NCBI GenBank assembly: GCA_015066665.1
Contig: SVNX01000017.1
Location: forward strand, 1-51,239
Length of the DNA stretch: 51,239 bases
Reading direction: 5' to 3'
DNA from: Ruminococcus sp.
Lineage (GTDB): Bacteria; Bacillota; Clostridia; Oscillospirales; Ruminococcaceae
Position 1 is the stretch's first letter. Each line of letters begins with the position of its first letter. Both the position numbers and the translations under genes were made by a program. Positions 33,750 to 41,362 of the stretch are shown here, piece after piece. The notes beneath the pieces were generated by a model. That model saw only the letters and a program-made list of their open reading frames with translations. It was not told the DNA's origin and made no database searches.

Positions 33750-34424
33750 TTAATCCAGCTCGTGAATCTGCTGGTAGATGTCCTGCATCCGCATGTCCGT
33801 CAGTGCAATCGTCTCCGCACATTCCAGCAGCTCCTGTTTGAGCGAGGGCGGCACCTCACAGCTCGTCTTGTAGTGCAGCTGATGCTCCAGCGCTGCCCAG
33901 AAATCCATTGCAATCGTCCGGATCTGAATCTCCACCGGCACACGGCGTGTCATGGTCGACATGCATACCGGCACCGTCAGCACCAGATGCAGGCTCCGGT
34001 AGCCGCTGGGCTTCGGGTTCTTGATGTAGTCCTTGACCTTGATCACCTGAAACGCCTCATTCATGGTCAGAAGCTCCGCCATTGCGTAAATATCATCGAT
34101 ATAGTAACAGATCACACGAATGCCCGCAATGTCCGTCAGATGCTGCTCTGCGGACTTCGCCGAAACCGGAAATCCCTTGCGCTGCAGCTTCTCCACAATG
34201 CTCTGCGGCGATTTGATGCGGCTCTCGATGCTGTGAATCGGGTTGCGCTGGAATTTCATGCTGAATTCATTGTCATAAATCCCCAGCTGCGTCTTCACAA
34301 TCTCCGCTGCCGATTCGTACAGATGCTCCAGCTCCAGAAATTCGTAGAACGCCGTCATGATCTGTTCCCGCTGTGCCGGTACGATCTGTTCTATTGTGTC
34401 AAGGTAAAAGTTCTTTTCATCCAT
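33750..34424 (-). CDS. small alarmone synthetase (RelQ/YjbM-type GTP pyrophosphokinase)
   Basis: 224 residues, the size of stand-alone (p)ppGpp synthetases. RelA/SpoT synthetase motifs: RIKSPQSIVEKLQRKG (ATP side), LTDIAGIRVICYYIDD, KDYIKNPKPSGYRSLHLV with the GTP-binding Tyr, and VEIQIRTIAMDFWAALEHQL. The hydrolase, TGS and ACT domains of long Rel proteins are absent. It makes (p)ppGpp from ATP and GDP/GTP, probably under cell-wall or nutrient stress. Start 34424 follows a modest AGGT box; upstream in-frame codons cross the promoter region. Confidence 0.92.
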   Translation of the reverse strand: MDEKNFYLDTIEQIVPAQREQIMTAFYEFLELEHLYESAAEIVKTQLGIYDNEFSMKFQRNPIHSIESRIKSPQSIVEKLQRKGFPVSAKSAEQHLTDIAGIRVICYYIDDIYAMAELLTMNEAFQVIKVKDYIKNPKPSGYRSLHLVLTVPVCMSTMTRRVPVEIQIRTIAMDFWAALEHQLHYKTSCEVPPSLKQELLECAETIALTDMRMQDIYQQIHELD

Positions 34425-34566
34425 TTCGGCACCTGCTTTCCTGTTGTGATTGGAATATATGCTTTCATTATACCATACATCCCCACCCATTTCAAGTCTA
34501 TTTGCACAAATTTCATTACGTTTTTCATAAGATTTCACTAAATTTTCTCAAATTTCATTTTCCCTC

Positions 34567-34595
34567 TTGACATAGTAGCAAAAGTATACTATAAT
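34567..34595 (+). promoter_or_regulatory. sigma-A promoter of nadR-pnuC
   Basis: TTGACA (34567-34572), 17 bases, TATAAT (34590-34595). Confidence 0.85.
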
Positions 34596-34627
34596 AGAAC
34601 TAAGGTAAGTAGCAAAAACATACTTAC
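34574..34627 (+). promoter_or_regulatory. paired operator over the nadR promoter
   Basis: Two copies of a 17-base site, AGTAGCAAAAGTATACT (34574-34590) and AGTAGCAAAAACATACT (34608-34624), 34 bases apart (about three helical turns). The second extends to a perfect dyad GTAAGTA-N9-TACTTAC (34605-34627). Site 1 fills the promoter spacer, so binding should repress. Confidence 0.7.
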
Positions 34628-34645
34628 ATGAAGGGAGCGATTTCA

Positions 34646-35656
34646 ATGAAATACAAATGCGGTATGTACGGCGGCAGCTTCAATCCCCTGCATATGGGAC
34701 ATGTGGAATGCATCATCCGCAGTGCGAATCAGTGCGAGCGTCTGATCGTAGTGATCAGCCACGGGACGCACCGTGACGAAATTGACGTGCGTGAGCGTTA
34801 TCGCTGGATCTATCAGATCACAAAGCACATCGGCAATGTGAAAATCATGATTCTGGAGGATACCGCACCGACCAAGGCGGAGTATGACTGCGAGGACTAC
34901 TGGATGGCAGATGCGCAGAAGGTCAAGGAATTTGCCGGCGAGCCGATCGACGTGGTATTCTGCGGCAGTGACTACACGGATGACAGCTTCTGGGCAAAGT
35001 GCTATCCGGAGGCGAAGCTTGTGATTTATCCGAGAAACGGCATTTCTTCCACGCAGATCAGAGAAAATCCCTATCGCTGCTGGGAGATGATCCCGAATGT
35101 GGCGAGACCGCATTATGTGAAGAAAGTGCTGCTGATCGGTGCGGAGAGCACGGGCAAATCCACGCTGACAGAGAATCTGGCGAATTACTTCAACACAAAT
35201 TTTCTGGAGGAAGTCGGTCGGGACATTTCCGAGCGTTCCGGTACGGATGTTCTGATGCTGCCGGAGGATTTCACGGACATTCTGCTGACGCACAAGCTGC
35301 GTGAACGGGAAGCGGTCAAGCACAGCCGGATGGTGCTGTTTGAGGATACGGACTGCCTGATCACCCGCTTCTTTCTGGAATTTCTGGAGGGGAAGGACAA
35401 GGAGCGGAACATCGCTCTTGCCGATGCGATTGCGGCACTCAATGACTATGATCTGATTCTGTTCCTCGAGCCGGATGTGAAATTCGTGCAGGACGGTGAC
35501 CGGAGCGAGGTCATTGCGGCGGATCGGGAATATTACAGCACGACGATCAAGAATCTCTATCGGGAGCATGGTTTTGCTTTCGTGGAGGTGCGTGGGGATT
35601 ATGACGAACGCTTCCGCAAGGCGGTGGCACTGACGAAGGAAATGCTGAATATCTGA
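34646..35656 (+). CDS. nadR: NadR-type NMN adenylyltransferase / ribosylnicotinamide kinase
   Basis: 336 residues. N-terminal nucleotidyltransferase: GMYGGSFNPLHMGH (HMGH 16-19) and ISSTQIRENPYRCW. C-terminal kinase: P-loop GAESTGKST (165-173, Lys171) and FEDTDCLITRFF. The kinase phosphorylates nicotinamide riboside and the transferase turns NMN into NAD. Unlike enterobacterial NadR there is no N-terminal DNA-binding domain, so it is not the regulator of its own promoter. The start 34646 has GGGAG eight bases upstream. pnuC follows at 35872, fitting a riboside uptake-and-salvage unit, though repeat sequence lies between them. Confidence 0.95.
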   Translation: MKYKCGMYGGSFNPLHMGHVECIIRSANQCERLIVVISHGTHRDEIDVRERYRWIYQITKHIGNVKIMILEDTAPTKAEYDCEDYWMADAQKVKEFAGEPIDVVFCGSDYTDDSFWAKCYPEAKLVIYPRNGISSTQIRENPYRCWEMIPNVARPHYVKKVLLIGAESTGKSTLTENLANYFNTNFLEEVGRDISERSGTDVLMLPEDFTDILLTHKLREREAVKHSRMVLFEDTDCLITRFFLEFLEGKDKERNIALADAIAALNDYDLILFLEPDVKFVQDGDRSEVIAADREYYSTTIKNLYREHGFAFVEVRGDYDERFRKAVALTKEMLNI

Positions 35657-35669
35657 TGTGTCCGGTATG

Positions 35670-35815
35670 CATCCCCCCCGCTTGGGAGGGACATCTGGAA
35701 AGCTGCACCATTTATGAACTTGCCATCCATGCTGCCGCTGCGCAGCAGCGGCAGCCAATCCCCCTCCCTTGGGGAGGGGGAAGGGGGTGGGGGAGTCTGG
35801 GAAGGCCTCCCATTT
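35670..35815. repeat. GC-rich dispersed repeat between nadR and pnuC
   Basis: Contains the GCTGCCGCTGCGCAGCAGCGGCAG-type hairpin and a CCCCCTCCC-TTGG-GGAGGGGG stem followed by AAGGGGGTGGGGGAG, the same building blocks as the copies at the window ends. Confidence 0.8.
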
Positions 35816-35871
35816 CCGATGAAATACATCTAATACATCTGCAGAAAACGAATAAGGCAGGAGGAACAACT

Positions 35872-36555
35872 ATGAACACATTCAAAAAAATCGCCGCCTA
35901 CATGACCCCATTCCAATGGTTTGAGGTGCTGGGCGTAATTGGATTTACCATTTATTTTGCAGTGATTGACAAAGAAAGCCCGATATGGTATACTGTCATC
36001 AGTTCCATTGCTGCGATCGCCGGTATTTTCTGCGTGGTACTCTGTGCCGCAGGCAGACGGGCGCAGTATTACTGGGGCTTTGCCAATATCATCGCCTACA
36101 TCATTGTTTCGTGGATGATGCGTTTTTACGGCGAAGTGATGCTCAATGCCCTGTACTATCTGCCGACGCAGTTCATCGGGCTGTATCTCTGGAAAAAGAA
36201 TGCCGCCGACGGTGACGGTGATCTGGTGAAATGCCGGAAGCTCACGCTCCCATGGGTGGCGGGACTCCTTGCGGTCACGGCACTTGGCATCTGGGGCTAC
36301 AAGATGATTCTGACAGCACTGGGCGGCAATGCGGCGTGGCTCGACAGCACAAGCACGGTGATTTCCATCGTGGCCAATGCCCTGATGGTGCTGCGCTTCC
36401 GTGAGCAGTGGCTGTTGTGGATCATTGTGGATGCGGTGACCGTTGTGATGTGGCTCGGCACGGGCGATTACATCATGACCGCAATGTGGGCATTCTATCT
36501 GCTGAATGCAGTGTATGGGTTTGTGGTGTGGACGAAGCGGAGCAGAAAGCAGTAA
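35872..36555 (+). CDS. pnuC: nicotinamide riboside transporter
   Basis: 227 residues with seven predicted spans. TPFQWFEVLGVIGFTIYFAV, the family QYYWGFANIIAYIIVSW and LYYLPTQFIGLYLWKKN with conserved Trp and Gln, and LWIIVDAVTVVMWL at the end, all fit PnuC. It lets riboside in by facilitated diffusion; NadR kinase traps it inside. Start set by GGAGG eight bases upstream; a much longer frame crosses the repeat. Probably co-transcribed with nadR under the dyad operator, since no separate promoter is visible. Confidence 0.95.
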   Translation: MNTFKKIAAYMTPFQWFEVLGVIGFTIYFAVIDKESPIWYTVISSIAAIAGIFCVVLCAAGRRAQYYWGFANIIAYIIVSWMMRFYGEVMLNALYYLPTQFIGLYLWKKNAADGDGDLVKCRKLTLPWVAGLLAVTALGIWGYKMILTALGGNAAWLDSTSTVISIVANALMVLRFREQWLLWIIVDAVTVVMWLGTGDYIMTAMWAFYLLNAVYGFVVWTKRSRKQ

Positions 36556-36630
36556 ATCAATCATCCGGCAATGCAATGCAGATGCTTTTTCTGAGGTGAG
36601 TGCTCCAAGACTGCCCCCACCTTACAGGTG

Positions 36631-36717
36631 CCGTCCCCTCTGTCACTTCGTGACGTCTCCCCACCCCGTGGGGAGCAGCCCTCCACCCGCCAAAGGCTAT
36701 CGCCTTTTGAATCCATT
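36631..36717. repeat. 87-bp dispersed repeat, inverted partner of 51094-51180
   Basis: Its reverse complement matches 51094-51180 almost base for base through the hairpins GTCACTTCGTGAC and CTCCCCACCCCGTGGGGAG. It sits between pnuC and gph. Confidence 0.9.
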
Positions 36718-36769
36718 ATTGATCTTTGGTTGTCGGAGTCATAACATACACAAACTAAAGGAGTTACCT

Positions 36770-37423
36770 ATGAACTACAAACTCGCTATTTTCGATTTGG
36801 ACGGCACAATTCTTGATACTTTGGAAGACCTCACGGATGGGGTGAATTATGCCCTCTCCGAATGCGGCTATCCCGTCCGCACGATTGCGGAAGTCCGCCG
36901 CTTTGTCGGCAACGGTATCCGCAAGCTGATTGAGCGTGCGCTTCCCGCCGGCACACCGGAAGCGGAGATCGACCGTGTGCATGGGATTTTCTCGCCCTAC
37001 TACAAGGCGCACTGCGATGTCAAGACCAAGCCCTATGACGGCATTCCGGAAATGCTCCAGGCACTCCGAGCAGCCGGCATGGAGACAGCCGTCCTCTCGA
37101 ACAAGGGCGATTTCGCCGTACAGCCCCTCATCCGCCATTATTTCCCCGATCTGTTCATCCTTGCCTTCGGCGAGCGTCCCGGCATCCCCCGCAAGCCCGC
37201 ACCGGATGCGGTGTTTGAAATTCTGGAACGCCTTGGCACGGACAAGGCCGATGCCGTCTACATCGGGGATTCGAATGTGGACATTGAAACCGCACGGAAT
37301 GCAGGCCTTTCCTGCATCTGCGTGGATTGGGGCTTCCGTGACCGTGCACAGCTGATCGAAGCCGGAGCGGAACGCATCGTATCCACGCCGGAGGCACTGC
37401 GGAAGGCTTTGCTTGGCACATGA
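36770..37423 (+). CDS. gph: HAD-family phosphatase, phosphoglycolate phosphatase type
   Basis: 217 residues. HAD motifs: I, FDLDGTILDT (Asp9/Asp11); II, AVLSNKGD; III, Lys in RPGIPRKPAP; IV, VYIGDSNVDIETA. A helical cap domain follows motif I, as in phosphoglycolate phosphatase and PpaX-like enzymes. It clears 2-phosphoglycolate or related phosphates; exact substrate uncertain. Start 36770 follows AAAGGAG; an earlier frame crosses the repeat. Confidence 0.88.
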   Translation: MNYKLAIFDLDGTILDTLEDLTDGVNYALSECGYPVRTIAEVRRFVGNGIRKLIERALPAGTPEAEIDRVHGIFSPYYKAHCDVKTKPYDGIPEMLQALRAAGMETAVLSNKGDFAVQPLIRHYFPDLFILAFGERPGIPRKPAPDAVFEILERLGTDKADAVYIGDSNVDIETARNAGLSCICVDWGFRDRAQLIEAGAERIVSTPEALRKALLGT

Positions 37424-37431
37424 ATTATGTA

Positions 37432-37451
37432 AGGCGGCTGCAAAGCCGCCT
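37432..37451. terminator. hairpin between gph and the endolysin gene
   Basis: AGGCGGCT-GCAA-AGCCGCCT between two convergent stops; only TTCAT follows, so it is a moderate terminator. Confidence 0.6.
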
Positions 37452-37454
37452 TCA

Positions 37455-38069
37455 TCAGATTTTCAGCACCCAACCCGCCTGAATATCATCCCTCGTCATG
37501 CGGGGGTATTTCGTCCGGTTTGCTTCCACAAGCCCGTCCACAGTTGTGCCGAAGCGGCGGGCGATTTTTGTCAGCGTATCGCCACGCTGCACAGTATAGA
37601 CGGTCTGCTGGTCGAATCGTGTCAGCTCGAACCGTTCGATCAGCCCGATGAGCTTGCCCGCATAGTCGGGATCCGTGGCATAGCCCGCTTGTTGCAGGGC
37701 GATGCAGGCGGCACGGTAATTGTCCTCCCCGATCACATGCCGGTATCGGGACAGTCCGCAGAGGAAGGCACCATGATCGGCGATGCTCTCCGCCCAATCT
37801 GCATAAGCACGGAAGCAAGCCGTTTCTTTGGTGAAACGTACGCCGTCATAACATTCCTTTGTGCGGCTGGCATAGACGGGCCCCGTCCAGTTTTTGTCCG
37901 CCTTGATGCCGAAGAGGGCGTTGGCTTTTTGGGTGAGGGCGGATTTCCCCCAGCCCGATTCGAGAATGGCCTGTGCGATGGTGACACTCGGAAGGATTCT
38001 GGCAGCGGCGGCATCGGCCTGCACGAGTGCACCGACGGTTTCGATGAACTGTTTTTGTGCGTCAGTCAT
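37455..38069 (-). CDS. phage-type endolysin: glucosaminidase domain plus LysM
   Basis: 204 residues. Glucosaminidase (GH73-like) domain about 1-145 with AILESGWGKSAL (Glu37 as likely catalytic acid), NALFGIKADKNW and FRAYADWAESIADHGAFL; then one LysM about 157-204 (YTVQRGDTLTKIARRFGTT). No signal peptide, so release needs the adjoining holin. Start 38069 has GGAG nine bases upstream, whereas the Met at 38078 has no spacing. Overlaps the holin gene by 8 bases. The order holin then lysin is that of a phage lysis cassette, but no other phage gene is near. Confidence 0.88.
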   Translation of the reverse strand: MTDAQKQFIETVGALVQADAAAARILPSVTIAQAILESGWGKSALTQKANALFGIKADKNWTGPVYASRTKECYDGVRFTKETACFRAYADWAESIADHGAFLCGLSRYRHVIGEDNYRAACIALQQAGYATDPDYAGKLIGLIERFELTRFDQQTVYTVQRGDTLTKIARRFGTTVDGLVEANRTKYPRMTRDDIQAGWVLKI

Positions 38070-38484
38070 GCTTTTCATCTCCCTTCGATTTCAGAATATC
38101 AATGGCATTCTGGAGCGCCTTGGGAAAGGGGATGCCCATCATACCGGCATTTTCGAGGATGGAAACAAGCTCATTGGCAAGGAAGGCAGCACACACGCCG
38201 TCACGGATCCAGCCGCCCCCGACGATGAGATCGAGCCTGTGGGCGATGAGGACGATCAGGAGGATCATGCCCTTCCGGACGAGTCCCTGAAAACCGATGC
38301 GGGAGCAGAGTCCGCCGTTTTCGGATTTGAGCGAATGCCGGAACACACCTGCGACGAGGACGCCCGACAGGTAATCGATGCCCATGCAGATGATGAGGGC
38401 CTGCAAAGCGGCATCCCAGCTGCCAAAGCACCATGACAGCACACCGCCGAGCAGACCGCAGATGGTACAGAATTTCAATTGCAT
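38062..38484 (-). CDS. phage holin (toxin-secretion/holin family)
   Basis: 140 residues with three or four hydrophobic stretches: LKFCTICGLLGGVLSWCFG, ALIICMGIDYLSGVLVAGV and GMILLIVLIAHRLDLIVG, and the family GIDYLSG motif plus a LANELVSILENAGMMG C-terminal block. It makes holes in the membrane so that the downstream lysin reaches the wall. Start at the second of two Mets (38484, GGGGGT seven bases upstream). Two intrinsic terminators lie on the coding strand just upstream (38511-38551 and 38570-38595), leaving almost no room for a promoter. Confidence 0.85.
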   Translation of the reverse strand: MQLKFCTICGLLGGVLSWCFGSWDAALQALIICMGIDYLSGVLVAGVFRHSLKSENGGLCSRIGFQGLVRKGMILLIVLIAHRLDLIVGGGWIRDGVCAAFLANELVSILENAGMMGIPFPKALQNAIDILKSKGDEKHD

Positions 38485-38510
38485 CATCACACCCCCTTTC
38501 AAAAGGGGGC

Positions 38511-38551
38511 AAAAAAACCCGCATGGTTGTACACGAATGTACATGCTGCGG
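38511..38551 (-). terminator. strong terminator directly upstream of the holin gene
   Basis: Minus strand stem from CCGCA/TGCGG outer pairs through CATGTACA-TTCG-TGTACA (38519-38551), followed by seven T (38511-38517). It points toward the holin start 27 bases away. Confidence 0.85.
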
Positions 38552-38569
38552 TGAGTTTTTTGTAAAGAA

Positions 38570-38700
38570 AAGCACCCGCCGTCCGGTGGGTGCTTCAGTC
38601 TGTCAGAAAAACATCAAAAGATAACGCGGAGCAGCCTGAGGATGCCAAAGGGAATCATTCCCTTTGGCAGGGGGTCAAGGGGGACAGCGTCCCCCTTGCA
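38570..38700. repeat. second terminator-like hairpin and REP-like block
   Basis: AAGCACCC (38570-38577) pairs with GGGTGCTT (38588-38595), with TTTTCTTT on the minus-strand side. Then come REP-like hairpins CCAAAGGGAAT/ATTCCCTTTGG (38645-38667) and CAAGGGGGAC/GTCCCCCTTG (38676-38698). From 38701 to 38845 nothing is recognised. Confidence 0.75.
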
Positions 38701-38845
38701 TGGTTTTGATTCAAAAAGCATCAAAATGTAACTGAAGAGCCTATTTCGCCTTTAGTCTTGATGTTCTTTCCTCTGCGATGCGTAAGCGAGCAGACGCACT
38801 GCCTCATTGTCCCCATCAAATATCGTGGGCTGTTTCGACAAAAAC

Positions 38846-38871
38846 AAGCACCCGCCGTCCGGCAGGTGCTT
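38846..38871 (-). terminator. terminator of the pheB-hom unit
   Basis: AAGCACC/GGTGCTT outer stem and GCC/GGC inner stem, followed on the minus strand by GTTTTTGTC. It lies 23 bases past the hom stop. Confidence 0.8.
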
Positions 38872-38893
38872 ATATTTTCAGCTATTTCGGAAA

Positions 38894-40126
38894 TTACAGC
38901 AGGATCGGATACTGTGCCAGCACCTGCACACCCTTCTGCGCCAGTGCCTTGACGGCAGCGTCCACCTGTGCTGCATTCATCTCGGTCTCAGCGATGCAAA
39001 CCGTCTCGCCCTCTTCTGTGGAAACGGTTCTCTCACCCAGCGTGCCCAGCACTTCAGTCAGTGTGGCCGCATCGGCAGCGGTGGTACGGAAATAACGCTT
39101 GGCTGTGAATGCCGCATAATCTTCAATGAAATCAGCATTGTCGGAGGCTTCCCATGTCTGTGCGGAGATGGTGCCATCGAGCTGTACCTGCTCGATCATA
39201 TCGCCCAGCACGGCACTTGCAGTCGGGAACTTGCCGGCACCGCGGCCATAGAACAGGGAGCGGTCCGCACCGTCCGTATCGGTCATCACAGCATTGAATA
39301 CGCCGTTGACCTGGCTGAGCAGATTGTCGCCCTGTACGGCCATGGGCATAACCGTCGGCAGGATCTTGCCGTTTTCGAGCTTCTTCACCTGTGCAATCAG
39401 CTTGATGGCATAGCCCAGCATGCTGCAGAGCTTCACATCGGTCAGGTCAACCTCACGGATGCCCTTTGTGAAAACAGCATCGGGGTAAACATGCTTGCCG
39501 AATGCAAGGGAGGAGAGGATGCAGATCTTGCGGCAGGCGTCGTGGCCTTCCACATCGGCGGTGGGATCCTTCTCGGCATAGCCCAGCTCCTGTGCGAGCT
39601 TGAGGGCGGTATCGAAGTCCATGTTATCGCAGATCATCTTGTTGAGGATGAAGTTGGTGGTACCGTTGAGAATACCGGAAACTGCGGAGAAATCATTGGC
39701 AGCCAGGCACTTGTGCATCGGGCGGATGATCGGAATGGCACCGCCGACACTGGCTTCGAAGAAGAAGTTGACATTGTGCGCCTTCGCAGCAGCGAGCAGG
39801 ATATCGCCCTTCTTGGCCACCAGCTCCTTATTGGAGGTGGACACGCTCTTGTCGGCCTCAAGGCAGGCCTTGACGAAGGTGAAGGCAGGCTCCACGCCGC
39901 CCATGCATTCAGCCACAACGGTTACATCGGGATCGGCGAGGATGGGATCAATGCTCTTGACAACCAGATTGCCGTAGGGTCTGTCCGGGAAGTCACGCAG
40001 ATCGAGGATATAGCCCATTTCAAGGGACTTTCCGCATCTCTTTTCGATGAGCGCCTTGTTCTTTTCAAAGAGTTCCACTACGCCGGAGCCGACAACGCCG
40101 CAGCCCAGCACTGCAAATTTATTCAT
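38894..40126 (-). CDS. hom: homoserine dehydrogenase
   Basis: 410 residues. NAD(P)-binding VLGCGVVGSGVV (Gly8, 10, 13), catalytic core with ASVGGAIPIIRPM, GILNGTTNFILNKM, DPTADVEGHDACRK (the Glu/Asp/Lys of the active site), and a C-terminal ACT domain (about 330-410). Reduces aspartate semialdehyde to homoserine, the branch to Thr, Met and Ile; the ACT domain is where threonine feedback acts. Length is typical of the ACT-bearing type. Starts 46 bases after pheB with AGGAGG, so the two form one transcript. Confidence 0.96.
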   Translation of the reverse strand: MNKFAVLGCGVVGSGVVELFEKNKALIEKRCGKSLEMGYILDLRDFPDRPYGNLVVKSIDPILADPDVTVVAECMGGVEPAFTFVKACLEADKSVSTSNKELVAKKGDILLAAAKAHNVNFFFEASVGGAIPIIRPMHKCLAANDFSAVSGILNGTTNFILNKMICDNMDFDTALKLAQELGYAEKDPTADVEGHDACRKICILSSLAFGKHVYPDAVFTKGIREVDLTDVKLCSMLGYAIKLIAQVKKLENGKILPTVMPMAVQGDNLLSQVNGVFNAVMTDTDGADRSLFYGRGAGKFPTASAVLGDMIEQVQLDGTISAQTWEASDNADFIEDYAAFTAKRYFRTTAADAATLTEVLGTLGERTVSTEEGETVCIAETEMNAAQVDAAVKALAQKGVQVLAQYPILL

Positions 40127-40171
40127 TTCAAAATCCTCCTAAAGATTTGATCGTGATCGATGGATACCGGA

Positions 40172-40615
40172 TTATTCACCGGACAGAATTTTCACATCCA
40201 CAACACCCGGCACATCGCAGAGCAGACCGAGCAGGTGGTGGGGGGACTGCACCTCTCCATGGAGTCTGACGGTAAAAGTAACGCTTGCGACGCCGTCGAC
40301 GGGAATGCTCTGATTCACTGTCAGAATGTTGGCATCAAGGTCATACAGAACGGAAAGGACGCTGGACAGCACGCCGGCCTCGTCACGGAGCACGGCATGA
40401 AGATTGATGATGCGCTGCGTCAGCTTGTCCTCATAGGTGAAGACGCAGTCCTTGTATTTGTAATATGCACTTCGGGAAATGCCGACACGCTTGCAGGCCG
40501 CTGCGGAGCTTTTCTCCTCCCTATTGGCGAGGAGTTTTTTGACCTCGAGCACCTTGCCGATGACCTCCGGCAATACGGAAGCATCCACGACAATCAATTG
40601 TGTACGCTGTTCCAT
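40172..40615 (-). CDS. pheB: ACT-domain protein, PheB/UPF0735 type
   Basis: 147 residues. The N-terminal half carries a helix-turn-helix-like stretch (ACKRVGISRSAYYKYKDCVF) and the C-terminal half an ACT domain (IINLHAVLRDEAGVLSSVLS, then VASVTFTVRL). This is the UPF0735 layout; the B. subtilis homologue pheB sits by pheA and thrB. Pairing with hom here suggests that it senses an amino acid and tunes the aspartate pathway, by binding DNA or the enzyme. Start 40615 follows AGGAGG; codons further back overlap the promoter. Confidence 0.85.
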   Translation of the reverse strand: MEQRTQLIVVDASVLPEVIGKVLEVKKLLANREEKSSAAACKRVGISRSAYYKYKDCVFTYEDKLTQRIINLHAVLRDEAGVLSSVLSVLYDLDANILTVNQSIPVDGVASVTFTVRLHGEVQSPHHLLGLLCDVPGVVDVKILSGE

Positions 40616-40674
40616 CCTGATCCTCCTGGTTTGAATCGTCCGTGTAGAAAGTACAGTTGTATTCATACTGTGTC

Positions 40675-40703
40675 ATTATACCATGTTTTGCGCTTTTTGT
40701 CAA
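40675..40703 (-). promoter_or_regulatory. promoter of pheB-hom
   Basis: Minus strand TTGACA (40698-40703), 17 bases, TATAAT (40675-40680): perfect consensus boxes. Confidence 0.85.
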
Positions 40704-40724
40704 GGGGGATTTTTCGTAAAAAAA

Positions 40725-40748
40725 GAACCCCCGCATGTGCAGGGGTTC
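40725..40748 (-). terminator. terminator of the zinc-ribbon gene
   Basis: GAACCCC/GGGGTTC stem with seven T on the minus-strand side. It abuts the pheB -35 box. Confidence 0.85.
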
Positions 40749-40757
40749 GTTCATATC

Positions 40758-41189
40758 TTAATAATTCTTGATGGTGTCAGCATTGAAGAAGCTGTCGCTC
40801 TCGGTGTAGTAATCGTTGGTCTCCAGAGAGGTGAAATCCTCATCGTCGGAGTCGGGCAGTCTTGCACCGCATACACCACAGAACTGGAACTTCTCGTTAA
40901 CCTCAGCATCGCACTTGGGGCAGATTTTGAAGCCGCGCATGCCGTTCAGTTCAAAACGCATCTTCTTGATGCGGCGGCGTCTTGTGTCGATATCCTCGCA
41001 CAGTGCCTTCAGTACAGCCGGATCCTCATCGGGATTCTTGTAGTACTTCTTGCCGATGTCTGCAAATACCTCGACAATACGCTCCTCCTCATACAGGATC
41101 TTGCGCTTCAGATTGTTCACTTCAGAAACATTTTTCGTCTTCTCTGTAATACCACGGCCTGCGCCGCTCAGACTGTCAATGATTCCCAT
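40758..41189 (-). CDS. zinc-ribbon protein with coiled-coil, unknown function
   Basis: 143 residues. First 85 residues helical and charged (NVSEVNNLKRKILYEEERIV, then DIDTRRRRIKKMRFELNG), likely a coiled coil; then a zinc ribbon CPKCDAEV...CGVCGARL (C-x2-C, C-x2-C) and an acidic tail ending DTIKNY. Common arrangement in clostridial proteins that are said to respond to stress or to scaffold; function not known. The ATG 41189 has GGAG nine bases upstream; the preceding in-frame start is only TTG. Single-gene unit. Confidence 0.8.
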   Translation of the reverse strand: MGIIDSLSGAGRGITEKTKNVSEVNNLKRKILYEEERIVEVFADIGKKYYKNPDEDPAVLKALCEDIDTRRRRIKKMRFELNGMRGFKICPKCDAEVNEKFQFCGVCGARLPDSDDEDFTSLETNDYYTESDSFFNADTIKNY

Positions 41190-41289
41190 ACTTCTCAACT
41201 CCTATACAAAATAGTCTTGCTGCATCCACTGTTCCGAAATCGTTTCAGGGTAAAATGCAATGATGCCAGGACTTTATCTCCTACTATAA

Positions 41290-41317
41290 ATTATACAACA
41301 TTTTTGGAATTTGTCAA
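41290..41317 (-). promoter_or_regulatory. promoter of the zinc-ribbon gene
   Basis: Minus strand TTGACA (41312-41317), 16 bases, TATAAT (41290-41295). Confidence 0.75.
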
Positions 41318-41362
41318 GGCTTTTTTGGACAGAATCCGAAAAATTCATAAATAGTTTGCAAA

